Source: Oryzicola mucosus (GTDB lineage Bacteria; Pseudomonadota; Alphaproteobacteria; Rhizobiales; Rhizobiaceae). Taken from it: 64,000 nt of DNA. The notes under the pieces were generated by a model. That model made no database searches, was not told the origin of the DNA, and saw only the letters and a list, made by a program, of their open reading frames with translations. Position numbers and translations under genes: made by a program. The stretch covers positions 1 to 64,000 of the forward strand of contig NZ_JACVVX010000006.1 of assembly GCF_014534685.1 (NCBI RefSeq). The letters run 5' to 3'. This document shows positions 50,383 to 60,146 of this stretch, piece by piece (the first letter of the stretch is position 1; each line of letters starts with the position of its first letter).

Positions 50383-51255
50383 ATGAGTGATGCAACGATC
50401 GAAGCGCTGAACGCGAAACTGGAACGGCTGATCGAGGCCGTAGGCCGTCTGGCCCCACCGCAACCGGAGCCCGCGGACCTGACCGCGGCCGACTGTTTCG
50501 TCTGGAATGCGGATGGCGGCATTCTTGAACCCGTTGCCCGCGTCAACCGCGTCGAGATCGGCCTAATCAAGGGTGTGGACCGGGTTCGCGACATTCTGGT
50601 GGAGAACACGGAACGCTTTGCCGCAGGCCTTCCGGCCAACAATGTGCTGCTCTGGGGAGCGCGGGGCATGGGCAAGTCCTCGCTGGTGAAGGCGGCTCAT
50701 GCAAGCGTGAATTCAGCGCGTGCCGCTTCAGGACTGAAGCTGATCGAAATCCACCGCGAAGACATCGATACGCTGCCCAAGCTGATGGCTATTCTAAAGA
50801 ACTCAGCCTACCGTTTTGTCCTGTTCTGCGACGATCTGTCCTTCGATCATGACGATACCTCATACAAATCGCTCAAGGCGGCACTCGAAGGTGGCGTCGA
50901 AGGACGTCCGGCCAATGTGATCTTTTACGCGACGTCCAATCGGCGTCATCTGTTGCCGCGCGATATGATCGACAACGAGCGGTCCACGGCGATCAATCCG
51001 TCGGAAGCCGTGGAAGAAAAGGTCTCGCTGTCCGATCGTTTCGGGCTGTGGCTTGGCTTTCACAAATGCTCGCAGGACGACTATCTGGCGATGATCCAGG
51101 GTTATGCCGAATATCAGGGTTTTTCGATCGACCCTGAGGTTCTGCGCGCGGAAGCGCTGGAATGGGCGACGACCCGAGGCAGCCGCTCCGGCCGAGTCGC
51201 CTGGCAGTTCACGCAGGACCTGGCAGGACGCCTTGGCCAACCGCTGCGCGACTGA
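50383..51255 (+). CDS. DUF815 family AAA+ ATPase
   Basis: The product is 290 residues. LLWGARGMGKSSLVKAAH is Walker A and VLFCDDLSFDHDD Walker B of a DUF815 ATPase; VIFYATSNRRHLLPR, a sensor-1-like segment, is characteristic of this family. The N-terminus is a short helix region. Function is unknown; homologues are annotated only as predicted ATPases. It diverges from yajC. The ATG at 50383 is chosen; a TTG four codons upstream is in frame. Confidence 0.9.
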   Translation: MSDATIEALNAKLERLIEAVGRLAPPQPEPADLTAADCFVWNADGGILEPVARVNRVEIGLIKGVDRVRDILVENTERFAAGLPANNVLLWGARGMGKSSLVKAAHASVNSARAASGLKLIEIHREDIDTLPKLMAILKNSAYRFVLFCDDLSFDHDDTSYKSLKAALEGGVEGRPANVIFYATSNRRHLLPRDMIDNERSTAINPSEAVEEKVSLSDRFGLWLGFHKCSQDDYLAMIQGYAEYQGFSIDPEVLRAEALEWATTRGSRSGRVAWQFTQDLAGRLGQPLRD

Positions 51256-51278
51256 GCGTCGAACACGGCTCAAAAGCA

Positions 51279-51310
51279 AAAAGGCCGGCGGAGCGATCCG
51301 CCGGCCTTTT
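51279..51310. terminator. Bidirectional terminator
   Basis: AAAAGGCCGGCGG (51279-51291) pairs perfectly with CCGCCGGCCTTTT (51298-51310) around six bases. It lies between the convergent DUF815 gene and the LysM/M23 gene. Confidence 0.92.
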
Positions 51311-51329
51311 GAATTCCAGTGGCTAAATC

Positions 51330-52604
51330 CTATTCCAGGAACGTCGAAGGATCGACCGGCGCAGAATTCTTGCGCACTTCGAAGTGCAGCTTCGGAGCGT
51401 CAGTCGTGCCGCTCATGCCGGACAGCGCGATGTCGTCGCCGCGCTTGACCTTCTGACCGCGCTGGACCTTGATCTCGCTGGTGTGGCCGTAAACGGTGAC
51501 GAGACCGTCTTCGTGGCGGACGAGCACAGTATTGCCGAATTCCTTCAGGCCGTTGCCGGCATAGATGACAACGCCGTTTTCTGCGGCCTTGATCGGCGTG
51601 CCTTCCGGAACAGCGATGTCGATGCCGTCGCTGGCAGCACCACCGCCCTTGCCATAGCTTGATATCACGCGACCACGAACCGGCCAGCGCATTTTGCCGA
51701 TTCCGGTGGCGTTCGGTGCATCGGCGGGCTCCAGCGAGGCCTGCTCGACGAGCTTCTCGCCCTTCTTGGGCGGCGTATAAGCGGCAACCGTCGCGGGGGC
51801 TGAGGCATCGGGTTTTGCCGGTGCTGTCGCCGCGGTCTGCGTCTTGTCGACCTTCGGCGCCGCGGCAACGACCGGAGCGGCACCTGAAGCCGGGACGGTC
51901 AGCGTCTGGCCGATCTTGAGCGGCGAATCCTGAAGGTTGTTAGCCTGCTTGAGCGCTGCGACGCTCACGCCGGTCTTCTGCGAAATGCGCGAGAGGGTAT
52001 CGCCCTGCGCGATGGTGTAGCTGCCGCCAGCGGAAACGGTCGCCGGCTTGGTAGCGGCGACTGGCGCAGGCGCGGGTGCCGTCGCGACCTGCTGAGGCGC
52101 TGGCGCTTTCGTCGAAGGAACCGGTGCGCTCTTGTCCGCGGCCAGGAACGGGGTGTTGTTCGCAGGCGCCGCCTGAACGGGCTTTGCGGCCTGCTGAGGG
52201 GCCGGCATCGGCGCAGGCTGTGCAGCGGCGACAACGGGCGCCGAACGCGGCGTTGGTGCTGCAGGCGGCGGCAGCTGGGATGCGGAAGGCTGAGCGGCTG
52301 GTGCCTGGGCCATCATGGGCTGGGATTGGCCTGCGACTGGCGAGAGCGCGCCGCGACTGACCGACCCGGAACTTGCGGGTGCAACCGGTGCTGCGGCCAT
52401 GGTCTGGTCGCCAGGAAAAGCCTGAGAACTGCCCTGCCCGTTTATCACCTGCTGTTGATTCGACGTCGATGCCGTAAAGACATCGTCGACGCCATTGAAG
52501 CGGGACACCTGGCTGCTGCAGCCGGCCGCCAGGCTCGCGAGCAAAAGCATCGCTCCGCCATTCACCAGCTTGCGTCTGTCAGAAATCAAAATATCGAATC
52601 GCAT
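51330..52604 (-). CDS. LysM and degenerate M23 (LytM) lipoprotein, NlpD/DipM-like
   Basis: The product is 424 residues. A signal peptide ends in the lipobox LAAGC. A long Pro/Ala/Gln linker is followed by a LysM domain (YTIAQGDTLSRISQKTGVSV) and a C-terminal LytM domain (MRWPVRGRVISSYGKGG, DGIDIAVPEGTPI, VYGHTSEI, KLHFEVR). Two of the zinc-binding histidines are missing: the first is Ser before DGID, and the HxH motif reads KLH. It is therefore probably an activator of cell-wall amidases rather than a peptidase. It follows surE and pcm, the same order as nlpD in enterobacteria. An upstream ATG is possible. Confidence 0.85.
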   Translation of the reverse strand: MRFDILISDRRKLVNGGAMLLLASLAAGCSSQVSRFNGVDDVFTASTSNQQQVINGQGSSQAFPGDQTMAAAPVAPASSGSVSRGALSPVAGQSQPMMAQAPAAQPSASQLPPPAAPTPRSAPVVAAAQPAPMPAPQQAAKPVQAAPANNTPFLAADKSAPVPSTKAPAPQQVATAPAPAPVAATKPATVSAGGSYTIAQGDTLSRISQKTGVSVAALKQANNLQDSPLKIGQTLTVPASGAAPVVAAAPKVDKTQTAATAPAKPDASAPATVAAYTPPKKGEKLVEQASLEPADAPNATGIGKMRWPVRGRVISSYGKGGGAASDGIDIAVPEGTPIKAAENGVVIYAGNGLKEFGNTVLVRHEDGLVTVYGHTSEIKVQRGQKVKRGDDIALSGMSGTTDAPKLHFEVRKNSAPVDPSTFLE

Positions 52605-52766
52605 CGCTGTCACTCGCATACCCACTCCAGATACGCATGATTAAAGCGCGTTAATCTTACCGGGCCGTTAAACCGTTAAGATGCTTCGAAACTTTTCTTA
52701 AAATAGCCATCAATCGAGCATTACGCGGACCACCGTCGCGAACAGGCCGAACACTGGAAAAAAGGA

Positions 52767-53420
52767 TCAGATGATAGCGGCCAGATGCCGCGCTACTGGC
52801 TGGAAGCGCACCACGCCAATGTCTTCACGCTCAAAACGGCTGCCGATCTTGGTCAACTTGGCAAGCGTCTGCTCGCCCTCGTCGGGTCCGATCGGCGCAA
52901 TCATGATGCCGTTCATCGACAACTGATCGACGAAGCCTCGGGGAAGTTCCTTGAAGGCCGACCAGATGACGATGCGGTCGAAAGGACCTTCGCTATGCAT
53001 GCCTTCGGCGCCATCAAACTGACGGACGATGACATTGTTGATGCCGATGGATTCAATGCGCTGACGCGCATTCTCAACAAGGGTCTTGAAGCGGTCGATG
53101 GTGAAGACCCGGCCGGCGAGGCGGGCCATGACGGCCGCCGTGTAGCCCGAGCCGGTGCCGATCTCGAGCACGCGGTTGCCTTGCTCGATATTCAGCGCCG
53201 CGATGACGGCCGCCTGAAGGTCCGCGCCCTCCATGGCCTCGCCGCACTCGATCGGAAGCATCCGGTCGCTCCAGGCGAGCGAATGAAAATGACCGGGGAT
53301 GAAATTGCGCCGGGGCGTCGCCTCGAAGGCGGCAATCAGATTCTTCGGCACGATCCCCCTGCCCCGCAGACGCAACAGGAAAGCTGCGAAGCCTTCCCGA
53401 TCCTCGGGCTGCTCGATCAT
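52767..53420 (-). CDS. pcm: Protein-L-isoaspartate O-methyltransferase
   Basis: The product is 217 residues and starts the repair of isoaspartyl sites in damaged proteins. The N-terminal [19 protein letters not shown], the SAM-binding [20 protein letters not shown] and later [14 protein letters not shown] fit the family; the region [20 protein letters not shown] replaces the usual SQP loop. It overlaps the surE gene by four bases (ATGA), and surE-pcm pairing is widely conserved. Confidence 0.88.
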   Translation of the reverse strand: MIEQPEDREGFAAFLLRLRGRGIVPKNLIAAFEATPRRNFIPGHFHSLAWSDRMLPIECGEAMEGADLQAAVIAALNIEQGNRVLEIGTGSGYTAAVMARLAGRVFTIDRFKTLVENARQRIESIGINNVIVRQFDGAEGMHSEGPFDRIVIWSAFKELPRGFVDQLSMNGIMIAPIGPDEGEQTLAKLTKIGSRFEREDIGVVRFQPVARHLAAII

Positions 53421-54175
53421 GCAATGGCCTTTGCAAGCTGGTCGCGCAGCTCATGAGCGGTGTAGTCGAGCTTGAGCGGCGTCACCGAAACGTAATTGCC
53501 GCGCACCGCATGCACGTCGGAGCCGGCGACAAGGCCCAGCTCGTCTCGGCCGAAGCGCAACCAGTAGTAAGGCAGGCGCCGTCCGTCGCGGCGCTCGTCG
53601 ACGGAAATGCGGTAGGACACCTTGCCCTGCACCGTGACCTTGGCCCCCAGCGCTTCCGCAGGCGCGCAGCTCGGAAAATTGAGATTGATCAGCACACCGG
53701 CCGGCAGCGACATGGCGACGATCTTTTTCAGGATATCGGGCGCAAGCGCTTCCGCGGTGCCATAGGGCACATGGCGCTCTTCTTCCTCGAAGATGTAGGC
53801 CTGGCTGAGCGCCACCGACTTTATGCCCAGAAGCGTACCTTCCATCGCGCCCGCCACGGTTCCGGAATAGGTCACGTCGTCGGCGACGTTCAAACCGGAA
53901 TTGACGCCAGACAGGATGAGGTCGGGCGCGCCGGGCAGGATTTTCCGAACGCCCATGATCACGCAGTCGGTCGGCGTGCCGTTGACCGCGAAACGCTGGT
54001 CGCCGATCTTACGGATGCGCAGAGGATGGGAGATAGACAGCGAATGCGCGAAGCCCGACTGGTCGGTCTCGGGCGCCACCACCCAGACATCGTCGGACAG
54101 CTGCCGCGCGATTTTCTCTAGACAGGCCAAACCTTCAGCGTGAATGCCGTCGTCGTTCGTCAGAAGAATGCGCAT
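53417..54175 (-). CDS. surE: 5'/3'-nucleotidase SurE
   Basis: The product is 252 residues. It is a metal-dependent phosphatase of nucleoside monophosphates. The start [20 protein letters not shown] holds the two metal-binding aspartates, [13 protein letters not shown] carries the serine ligand, and [20 protein letters not shown] is the family signature with the asparagine ligand. It lies four bases after serS and overlaps pcm, forming a serS-surE-pcm unit. Confidence 0.95.
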   Translation of the reverse strand: MRILLTNDDGIHAEGLACLEKIARQLSDDVWVVAPETDQSGFAHSLSISHPLRIRKIGDQRFAVNGTPTDCVIMGVRKILPGAPDLILSGVNSGLNVADDVTYSGTVAGAMEGTLLGIKSVALSQAYIFEEEERHVPYGTAEALAPDILKKIVAMSLPAGVLINLNFPSCAPAEALGAKVTVQGKVSYRISVDERRDGRRLPYYWLRFGRDELGLVAGSDVHAVRGNYVSVTPLKLDYTAHELRDQLAKAIA

Positions 54176-54179
54176 GACT

Positions 54180-55484
54180 TCAGGCCCGCTCGATCTTTGC
54201 CAGTCCGCCCATGTAAGGACGCAAGACTTCAGGAATGGTTACGCTGCCGTCCTCGTTCTGATAGTTCTCGAGCACGGCGATGAGAGCGCGGCCGACAGCC
54301 GTACCGGACCCGTTGAGGGTGTGCACGAAGCGGGTGCCCTTCTCGTCTGCTTTACGGTAGCGCGCATCCATGCGGCGGGCCTGGAAGTCACCACAAACCG
54401 AGCAGGACGAGATTTCGCGATAGGCGTTCTGGCCGGGTAGCCAGACCTCAATGTCATAAGTCTTGCGCGCGCCGAAACCCATATCGCCGGTGCAAAGCAC
54501 AACAGTGCGGAACGGCAATTCGAGCCGTTTGAGCACCTCTTCGGCGCATTGCGTCATCCGCTCGTGCTCCGCAACGGAGCTTTCCTGGTCGGTGATCGAG
54601 ACCAGTTCGACCTTATAGAACTGATGCTGGCGCAGCATGCCGCGCGTGTCGCGCCCCGCCGAACCCGCTTCCGAACGAAAGCACGGCGTGAGCGCGGTGT
54701 AGCGCAGCGGCAATTGCTCGGCGGCAAGGATTTCCTCGCGCACGAGGTTGGTCAACGGCACCTCGGCGGTGGGAATGAGACCAAGCCGCGCTTCGCCATG
54801 CGGCACGAAAAACAAATCTTCCTCGAATTTTGGCAGTTGGTTCGTGCCGAACAGCACCTCGTCGCGGACCAGAAGCGGCGGCTGCACTTCGATATAACCA
54901 TGTTCGGTCGTGTGCAGGTCGAGCATGAACTGCCCGATAGCGCGTTCCAGCCGGGCGATCTGGCCCTTCAGCACCGTGAAGCGCGAACCGGACAGCTTGG
55001 CGGCACGCTCGAAATCCATCAGGCCGAGCGCCTCGCCGATCTCATAATGCTCCTTGACCCAGTTAGGGCGCGGCTTGACCGTGCCGACCTGGCGGATCTC
55101 GACATTGTCCTTCTCGTCGGCGCCAATCGGCACATCGTCGAACGGCACGTTGGGGAGGACCGCCAGCGCATCGATCAGCGCCTTGTCCAGCGTGCGGGCC
55201 TGGGCTTCGCCGTTCTGGATGAAGCCCTTAATCTCGCCGATCTCAGCTTTCAGCTTTTCAGCCAGTGCGGAATCCTTGGCGCCAAGCGCCTTGCCGATTT
55301 CCTTGGAAGCGGCGTTGCGGCGCTCCTGTGCCTCCTGAAGCCTGGAAACATGCTCGCGGCGCGCCTCATCGCGGGCAATGACGTCTTCAACGGTGGACTG
55401 CGCGGATTCGGCCGAATGTCCACGCTTCTTGAGCGCGTCGATGAGAGCCTGCGGGTTCTCACGAATCCATTTGATGTCCAGCAT
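54180..55484 (-). CDS. serS: Seryl-tRNA synthetase
   Basis: The product is 434 residues. The N-terminal coiled-coil arm that binds the long arm of tRNA-Ser covers residues about 30-100 ([20 protein letters not shown]). The catalytic class II core has motif 2 in [19 protein letters not shown] and motif 3 in [19 protein letters not shown]. It charges tRNA-Ser and, as a first step, tRNA-Sec where present. It lies downstream of tatC and four bases upstream of surE. Confidence 0.96.
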   Translation of the reverse strand: MLDIKWIRENPQALIDALKKRGHSAESAQSTVEDVIARDEARREHVSRLQEAQERRNAASKEIGKALGAKDSALAEKLKAEIGEIKGFIQNGEAQARTLDKALIDALAVLPNVPFDDVPIGADEKDNVEIRQVGTVKPRPNWVKEHYEIGEALGLMDFERAAKLSGSRFTVLKGQIARLERAIGQFMLDLHTTEHGYIEVQPPLLVRDEVLFGTNQLPKFEEDLFFVPHGEARLGLIPTAEVPLTNLVREEILAAEQLPLRYTALTPCFRSEAGSAGRDTRGMLRQHQFYKVELVSITDQESSVAEHERMTQCAEEVLKRLELPFRTVVLCTGDMGFGARKTYDIEVWLPGQNAYREISSCSVCGDFQARRMDARYRKADEKGTRFVHTLNGSGTAVGRALIAVLENYQNEDGSVTIPEVLRPYMGGLAKIERA

Positions 55485-55538
55485 TGTCGAGTTCCGGTCG
55501 CAGTTGGGTGTTACGGACCGCGACGGAGGAGCTGAAAA

Positions 55539-56417
55539 TCAGCCGGCAGACTTGGTGTCAGCGCCTTCGGCGGTACCGGAGGTTTCACTGGCTTCTGCCG
55601 TTTGGGAATTATCGGCGGCCTCTTTGGCCAGACGTTCCTCATCCCGCTTCTTTTCGATCATCCGGGCGGTCCAGATGGAAATCTCGTAAAGAAGGATCGT
55701 GGGAAGGGCAAGGCCGATCTGGCTGATCGGATCGGGCGGCGTCAGCACTGCCGCCGCCACGAAGGCGATGACGATGGCCCATTTGCGCTTGTCCGCCAGT
55801 TGCTGCGCCGACACGATTCCGACGCGCGCCAGAAGTGTCGTCACGACCGGCAGTTGGAACACCAGACCGAAGGAAAAGATCAGCGTCATGATGAGGCTGA
55901 GATATTCCGAAACCTTGGGCAGCAGCGAAATCTGCACCTCGGCATCGGGGCCTGTCTGCTGCATGGCGAGGAAGAACCACATCACCATAGGGGTGAAGAA
56001 GAAATAGACCAGCGATGCGCCAATCAAGAACAGGATCGGCGACGCGATCAGAAAAGGCAGAAAGGCCGAGCGCTCGTTCTTATAAAGACCTGGGGCGATG
56101 AACTTGTAGATTTGCGTCGCGATCACCGGGAACGCGATCACCATGCCGCCGAACATCGCAAGCTTGATCTGGGTGAAGAAGAATTCCTGGGGCGCGGTGT
56201 AGATCAGTTCGACATGCGTGGTGTCGAGACCGGCCCAAGCAGTCGCCCATTTGAATGGGATGACCAGCAAATTGAAGAGTTGCTTGGCGAAGAAGAAGCA
56301 GACCAGGAACGCAACAAAGAACCCGCCGAGCGACCACATCAGGCGGGTGCGCAGTTCGATCAGATGCTCCATGAGCGGCGCGGAAGACTTCTCGATCTCG
56401 TCGTCGTCGACACTCAC
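55539..56417 (-). CDS. tatC: Sec-independent translocase subunit TatC
   Basis: The product is 292 residues with six membrane helices. The N-terminal APLMEHLIELRTRLMWSLGG includes the conserved HLxELR motif that recognises the twin-arginine signal, and PVIATQIYKFIAPGLYKNER is the typical loop region. The C-terminal 45 residues are charged and low in complexity. It overlaps tatB by four bases. It exports folded proteins together with TatA and TatB. Confidence 0.95.
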   Translation of the reverse strand: MSVDDDEIEKSSAPLMEHLIELRTRLMWSLGGFFVAFLVCFFFAKQLFNLLVIPFKWATAWAGLDTTHVELIYTAPQEFFFTQIKLAMFGGMVIAFPVIATQIYKFIAPGLYKNERSAFLPFLIASPILFLIGASLVYFFFTPMVMWFFLAMQQTGPDAEVQISLLPKVSEYLSLIMTLIFSFGLVFQLPVVTTLLARVGIVSAQQLADKRKWAIVIAFVAAAVLTPPDPISQIGLALPTILLYEISIWTARMIEKKRDEERLAKEAADNSQTAEASETSGTAEGADTKSAG

Positions 56418-57121
56418 GATGCTTTTCCTGCTTTAGTCTCTGCGGCGGAGGCTTCACCAACCGGCTGTTCGACGATTTTGGCCGGCTTCCGCGGGGCCGT
56501 TTTTTTCACACGCGCGGGTGCTTCAATCACAGCGAGCGGTTTTTCGGGCGCTGCGGGCTTCGCAGCTACCTTCTTTACAGCTTTGGGCGCCGCCTTGGCG
56601 GACTTAGCCTTTGGCGCGTTCCCATCCGGCAGCGCAATTGCCCCCGCCTTCGACGGTTCGGCAACAGGTGAAGCGGACACAGACGCGACCGGCGTAGCTA
56701 TGGGAGCACCCGCTGCACCATCTGGAGCAGGAATGGCGGCGTCGGGCGAACCTGTTGCGCCGTTCTTCAGCGGTTCGGCTGCGTGCGTCACGGGAGATGC
56801 GGCCTGTGCAGGCGGCTTGGCCTTGAGGCCATCAAGACCCGAGCGGATCTCGTTCGCCGCGTTCTCGAAGGGATTGATGTGCTTGCGGATTTGGCTTGCC
56901 GGATTCATGTCCTTGAGGGCGTCGACCGACTTCTTGACGTCGTCAAGCTCTGCCTCCTTCAGGGCATCGTTAAACTGCCGCTGGAAATCGCCCGCCATCG
57001 ACCTCATCTTCGAGGTCGTGCGGCCGATTGTCCGAAGCATTTTAGGCAAATCCTTGGGGCCAACGACCACGATCATCACGACCGCGATCAGCAGCATCTC
57101 AGTCCAACCGACTTCAAACAT
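56414..57121 (-). CDS. tatB: Sec-independent translocase subunit TatB
   Basis: The product is 235 residues. The N-terminal membrane helix (GWTEMLLIAVVMIVVVGPKD) and the following amphipathic helix (LPKMLRTIGRTTSKMRSM) are typical. From about residue 80 on the chain is an Ala/Pro/Lys-rich extension of about 150 residues, which is common in rhizobial TatB. It works with TatC in signal recognition. It lies between tatA and tatC, overlapping tatC. Confidence 0.93.
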   Translation of the reverse strand: MFEVGWTEMLLIAVVMIVVVGPKDLPKMLRTIGRTTSKMRSMAGDFQRQFNDALKEAELDDVKKSVDALKDMNPASQIRKHINPFENAANEIRSGLDGLKAKPPAQAASPVTHAAEPLKNGATGSPDAAIPAPDGAAGAPIATPVASVSASPVAEPSKAGAIALPDGNAPKAKSAKAAPKAVKKVAAKPAAPEKPLAVIEAPARVKKTAPRKPAKIVEQPVGEASAAETKAGKAS

Positions 57122-57155
57122 AACAATCCAATCCGCCGATCAGCAGGCTCTCAAC

Positions 57156-57377
57156 TCAGCTCTTGCTGACTTTTTCCTTCGTCGGATCAATCGTCTCGTC
57201 GGGGCGATGCTCGACCGTCTTCGAAGAAGCCACTTCATCCTCGTCGGACATGCCCTTCTTGAAGCTCTTGATGCCCTTGGCCATATCGCCCATCAGTTCC
57301 GGAATCTTGCCGCGACCGAACAGAAGCAGCACGACGACCAGCACGATCAGCCAGTGCCAGATGGAAAAGGAACCCAT
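57156..57377 (-). CDS. tatA: Sec-independent translocase subunit TatA
   Basis: The product is 73 residues: one N-terminal helix ([20 protein letters not shown]) with the [20 protein letters not shown] amphipathic segment that defines TatA, then a charged tail. Many copies form the export pore. GGAGAG-type and AAAGAG sequences precede the start at 57377; two codons upstream is another ATG. It is the first gene of tatABC. Confidence 0.95.
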   Translation of the reverse strand: MGSFSIWHWLIVLVVVLLLFGRGKIPELMGDMAKGIKSFKKGMSDEDEVASSKTVEHRPDETIDPTKEKVSKS

Positions 57378-57413
57378 TTTCAACTCTCTTTCGACTGTTT
57401 CCTGACGCCTGAT

Positions 57414-58511
57414 CTAGGCGTTTTCACTTCCGGATTCAAACACTAGTACATCATCAGGTCTAAGAGACAGCCTTATATCGCGGCCTTTTGAAGACAAAGT
57501 GCCGCTGCGGACCCGCACGCGAACCAGATTCTCGGTACCGGACAGGGCGACCTCCAGCAATTCAACCGCTCCAAGATAGCGGCGAGAAACGATTCTGCCT
57601 TCCACGCCTTCATCGCCTTCCACCAGATCGAAACCGTTGAGTCGGATCGCCACGGTAGCTGCTGTGCCCTCTGGAAGAGCCGTTTCGACTTGTCCCGCCG
57701 GTGTTTCGACATATCCGTTCAGAACCGGCCCTTCGAAAACATTGATTTCAGAAAAAAAGCCTGCAGCGAAAAGACTTGCGGGGCGAAGATAAAGTTCCTC
57801 CGCAGGTCCTGCCTGTACCAACGCTCCGTCTTTCAGCAAAGCAATACGGTCGCCCATCCGCATCGCCTCCTCCGCGTCGTGCGTCACTACGATCGCTGTA
57901 GCGCGGCTTTCGCGCAAGATAGCCAGCGTCTCTGCCCGCACCGAATCCTTCAACCGCGAATCAAGTCCCGAGAAAGGTTCGTCCATGAGCAGGACCGCCG
58001 GCCGTGGCGCCAAGGCACGCGCCAACGCCACGCGCTGCTGCTGCCCGCCCGATAGCGCATGCGGGTATTTGTCGGCATAGCTTTCCAGTCCAACTCGCTC
58101 CAGGGCGATGCTTGCAGCCTTGCGGCCATCGTCCCGAGACAGCGCAGTTAATCCGAAGCGCACATTCTCCAGAATGGTCAGATGCGGAAACAGCGCGAAA
58201 TCCTGGAACACAAGACCGATGGAGCGGCGTTCCGGCGGCATAAAGACGTTCGGTCCGGCAATCTCTTCGCCATTCAGCAAAAGTCGGCCGGTGGTTTGCG
58301 GCTCAATCCCCGCCGCGATACGCAACAGGGTCGTCTTGCCCGAACCGGAGGGGCCGAGGAGGCAGAGAACCTCGCCGGGCTCGGCGACGAGGCTGACATC
58401 GCGCAGCGTCTGCTTACGACCGTCGAAGGTGTGACAGATGTTCTCAAAAGCCAGGCGCGCTGCGAAAGTGACTCCGGAGGTGGCGCGCGAAGGGACAGTC
58501 ATGGAACTCAT
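57414..58511 (-). CDS. ABC transporter ATP-binding protein (FbpC/PotA type)
   Basis: The product is 365 residues. Walker A is GPSGSGKTTLLR, the Q loop VFQDFALFPHL, the signature LSGGQQQRVALARAL and Walker B VLLMDEPFSGLD. The C-terminal 120 residues are a TOBE-type regulatory domain (IRLSLRPDDVLVFE). It belongs to the importer group that serves iron(III), thiamine, spermidine or 2-aminoethylphosphonate systems. No permease or binding protein gene is next to it, so the substrate is unknown and it may serve a permease encoded elsewhere. GAAGGA precedes the start. Confidence 0.88.
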   Translation of the reverse strand: MSSMTVPSRATSGVTFAARLAFENICHTFDGRKQTLRDVSLVAEPGEVLCLLGPSGSGKTTLLRIAAGIEPQTTGRLLLNGEEIAGPNVFMPPERRSIGLVFQDFALFPHLTILENVRFGLTALSRDDGRKAASIALERVGLESYADKYPHALSGGQQQRVALARALAPRPAVLLMDEPFSGLDSRLKDSVRAETLAILRESRATAIVVTHDAEEAMRMGDRIALLKDGALVQAGPAEELYLRPASLFAAGFFSEINVFEGPVLNGYVETPAGQVETALPEGTAATVAIRLNGFDLVEGDEGVEGRIVSRRYLGAVELLEVALSGTENLVRVRVRSGTLSSKGRDIRLSLRPDDVLVFESGSENA

Positions 58512-58553
58512 AGGCGAATCCTTCGCCCCCTTCCTGAAAAAGCGTTAGGCATA

Positions 58554-59288
58554 TCAGTCCTCAGTGACGCGAGGCGTCAACAGCCCAAGCTCTTCGAGGT
58601 CAATATCGCTGAACGGATCTTCGTCCTCCGTCAGTTCGTCTGGGTCGGATGGCGGCAGGGGTATCGAAAAATTGCTTGGCATGCGCGTCGACAGCAATCC
58701 GGCGCCCTTGAGCTCTTCAACGCCGGGCAAATCTCGAACTTCCTCGAGGCCGAAATGATCGAGGAATTTTTCCGTCGTGCCGTAAGTGATGGGCCGGCCC
58801 GGCGTCTTGCGGCGCCCCCGCATGCGCACCCATTCCGTCTCAAGCAGCGTGTCCAACGTGCCCTTGGAGGTTTCCACGCCCCTTATATCCTCGATCTCAG
58901 CGCGGGTGACCGGTTGGTGATATGCGATGATGGCAAGCACTTCGAGTGCGGCGCGCGACAGCTTCTTCTGCTGTACGGCATCGCGGTTCATCACATAGGT
59001 GAGGTCGCCCGCCGTGCGGAATGCCCATGAATCGGCGATGCGGACAAGATTGACGCCTCGCCGCGCATATATGGCCTGCAACTCTTCGAGAGCAGTGCGC
59101 AGATCGGCCCCTACAGGCAATCGCTCAGCCAGTTGCCGCTCGCTGACGGGCTCGGCGCTGGCAAATATGATCGCCTCCACCATGCGCACCGTCTCCATCA
59201 CCTGCATCCGGTCGATCGGATTGGACAGACCCTGCCCGTCGCCCTCCTTCGGGAACGGCACGACAACGGATTTTGGTCCGTTATTCAT
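58554..59288 (-). CDS. scpB: Segregation and condensation protein B
   Basis: The product is 244 residues. VRMVEAIIFASAEPVSERQL, then the winged-helix signature LEVLAIIAYHQPVTRAEIE with the following RGVETSKGTLDTLLE and TPGRPITYGTTEKFLDHFGL are diagnostic. ScpB binds ScpA in the SMC condensin complex that organises the chromosome. The C-terminal 50 residues are acidic (TEDEDPFSDIDLEELG). It overlaps scpA by four bases. Confidence 0.94.
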   Translation of the reverse strand: MNNGPKSVVVPFPKEGDGQGLSNPIDRMQVMETVRMVEAIIFASAEPVSERQLAERLPVGADLRTALEELQAIYARRGVNLVRIADSWAFRTAGDLTYVMNRDAVQQKKLSRAALEVLAIIAYHQPVTRAEIEDIRGVETSKGTLDTLLETEWVRMRGRRKTPGRPITYGTTEKFLDHFGLEEVRDLPGVEELKGAGLLSTRMPSNFSIPLPPSDPDELTEDEDPFSDIDLEELGLLTPRVTED

Positions 59289-60139
59289 GCGCTGCCCTCT
59301 TCGCGGTCGGTGCGGTGTCCACCACGCATGTAGATTGGTGCGAAAGGCTTATCCTGGCGAATCTCGATCTGCCCCTCGCGTACCAGTTCGAGGCTCGCGG
59401 CAAAGGCGCTCGCGATCGCGCTGACCCGTTCCGTCGGACTTACCAGATAACGCAGCAAGAAATGATCCAGCGCGGTCCAGTCTTTCATCTCGCCGACCAT
59501 GCGCGTCAGGATATCGCGGGCCTCCTTCAACGACCAAACGCTGCGCTGCGCGATCTGCACATTGGAGGCCGCCTGCCGCTGTCGTTGGGTGGCGTAAGCG
59601 TGCAACAGGTCATAGAGCGAGGCGGTGTAGGTGTTGCGGCGGTCGACGACCACGAGTTCCGGCATGCCGCGCGAGAACACTTCACGGCCCAGCCTGTTGC
59701 GGTTGACCAATCTGGAGGCGGCCTCGCGCATGGCCTCGAGGCGCTTGAGCCTGAACTGCAGCACCGCGGCGAGTTCCTCGCCGGTTTCGCCGTCGTCGCC
59801 GGGCTGCTTGGGGATCAGCAGCTTGGATTTGAGGAAAGCCAGCCACGCGGCCATGACGAGATAGTCGGCGGCGAGTTCGAGCCTTAGCGCCCTCGCCTTG
59901 TCGACAAAGGCGAGATACTGCTCGGCAAGCGCGAGGATCGAGATGCGGGAAAGATCGACCTTTTGGCCACGCGCCAGATGAAGCAGAAGATCAAGCGGGC
60001 CTTCGAAGCCAGCGACATCGACAACAAGCGATGGATCGCCGGTCAGGCGGGAGTCGTCCTGATCCGACCACAGCCGCTCAAAGGGCGTGGGTCTGGTCGG
60101 CCTGCTCTCCGCTGGTCCTGCCAACTGCCTGCCTTTCAT
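59285..60139 (-). CDS. scpA: Segregation and condensation protein A
   Basis: The product is about 284 residues. It is the kleisin of the SMC complex. The N-terminal SMC-binding segment reads GFEGPLDLLLHLARGQKVD, then ISILALAEQYLAFVDKAR; the C-terminal winged helix ends the protein (SLELVREGQIEIRQD). The start at 60139 lies seven bases after nagZ; a TTG at 60175 in the same frame would overlap nagZ. The ribosome binding site is weak, which suggests translational coupling to nagZ. Confidence 0.92.
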   Translation of the reverse strand: MKGRQLAGPAESRPTRPTPFERLWSDQDDSRLTGDPSLVVDVAGFEGPLDLLLHLARGQKVDLSRISILALAEQYLAFVDKARALRLELAADYLVMAAWLAFLKSKLLIPKQPGDDGETGEELAAVLQFRLKRLEAMREAASRLVNRNRLGREVFSRGMPELVVVDRRNTYTASLYDLLHAYATQRQRQAASNVQIAQRSVWSLKEARDILTRMVGEMKDWTALDHFLLRYLVSPTERVSAIASAFAASLELVREGQIEIRQDKPFAPIYMRGGHRTDREEGSA

Positions 60140-60146
60140 TGGGCGG

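Noticed and set aside
55602-57446. A 614-codon plus-strand frame opposite tatABC
   Set aside because: It spans three certain minus-strand genes and consists of low-complexity antisense sequence.
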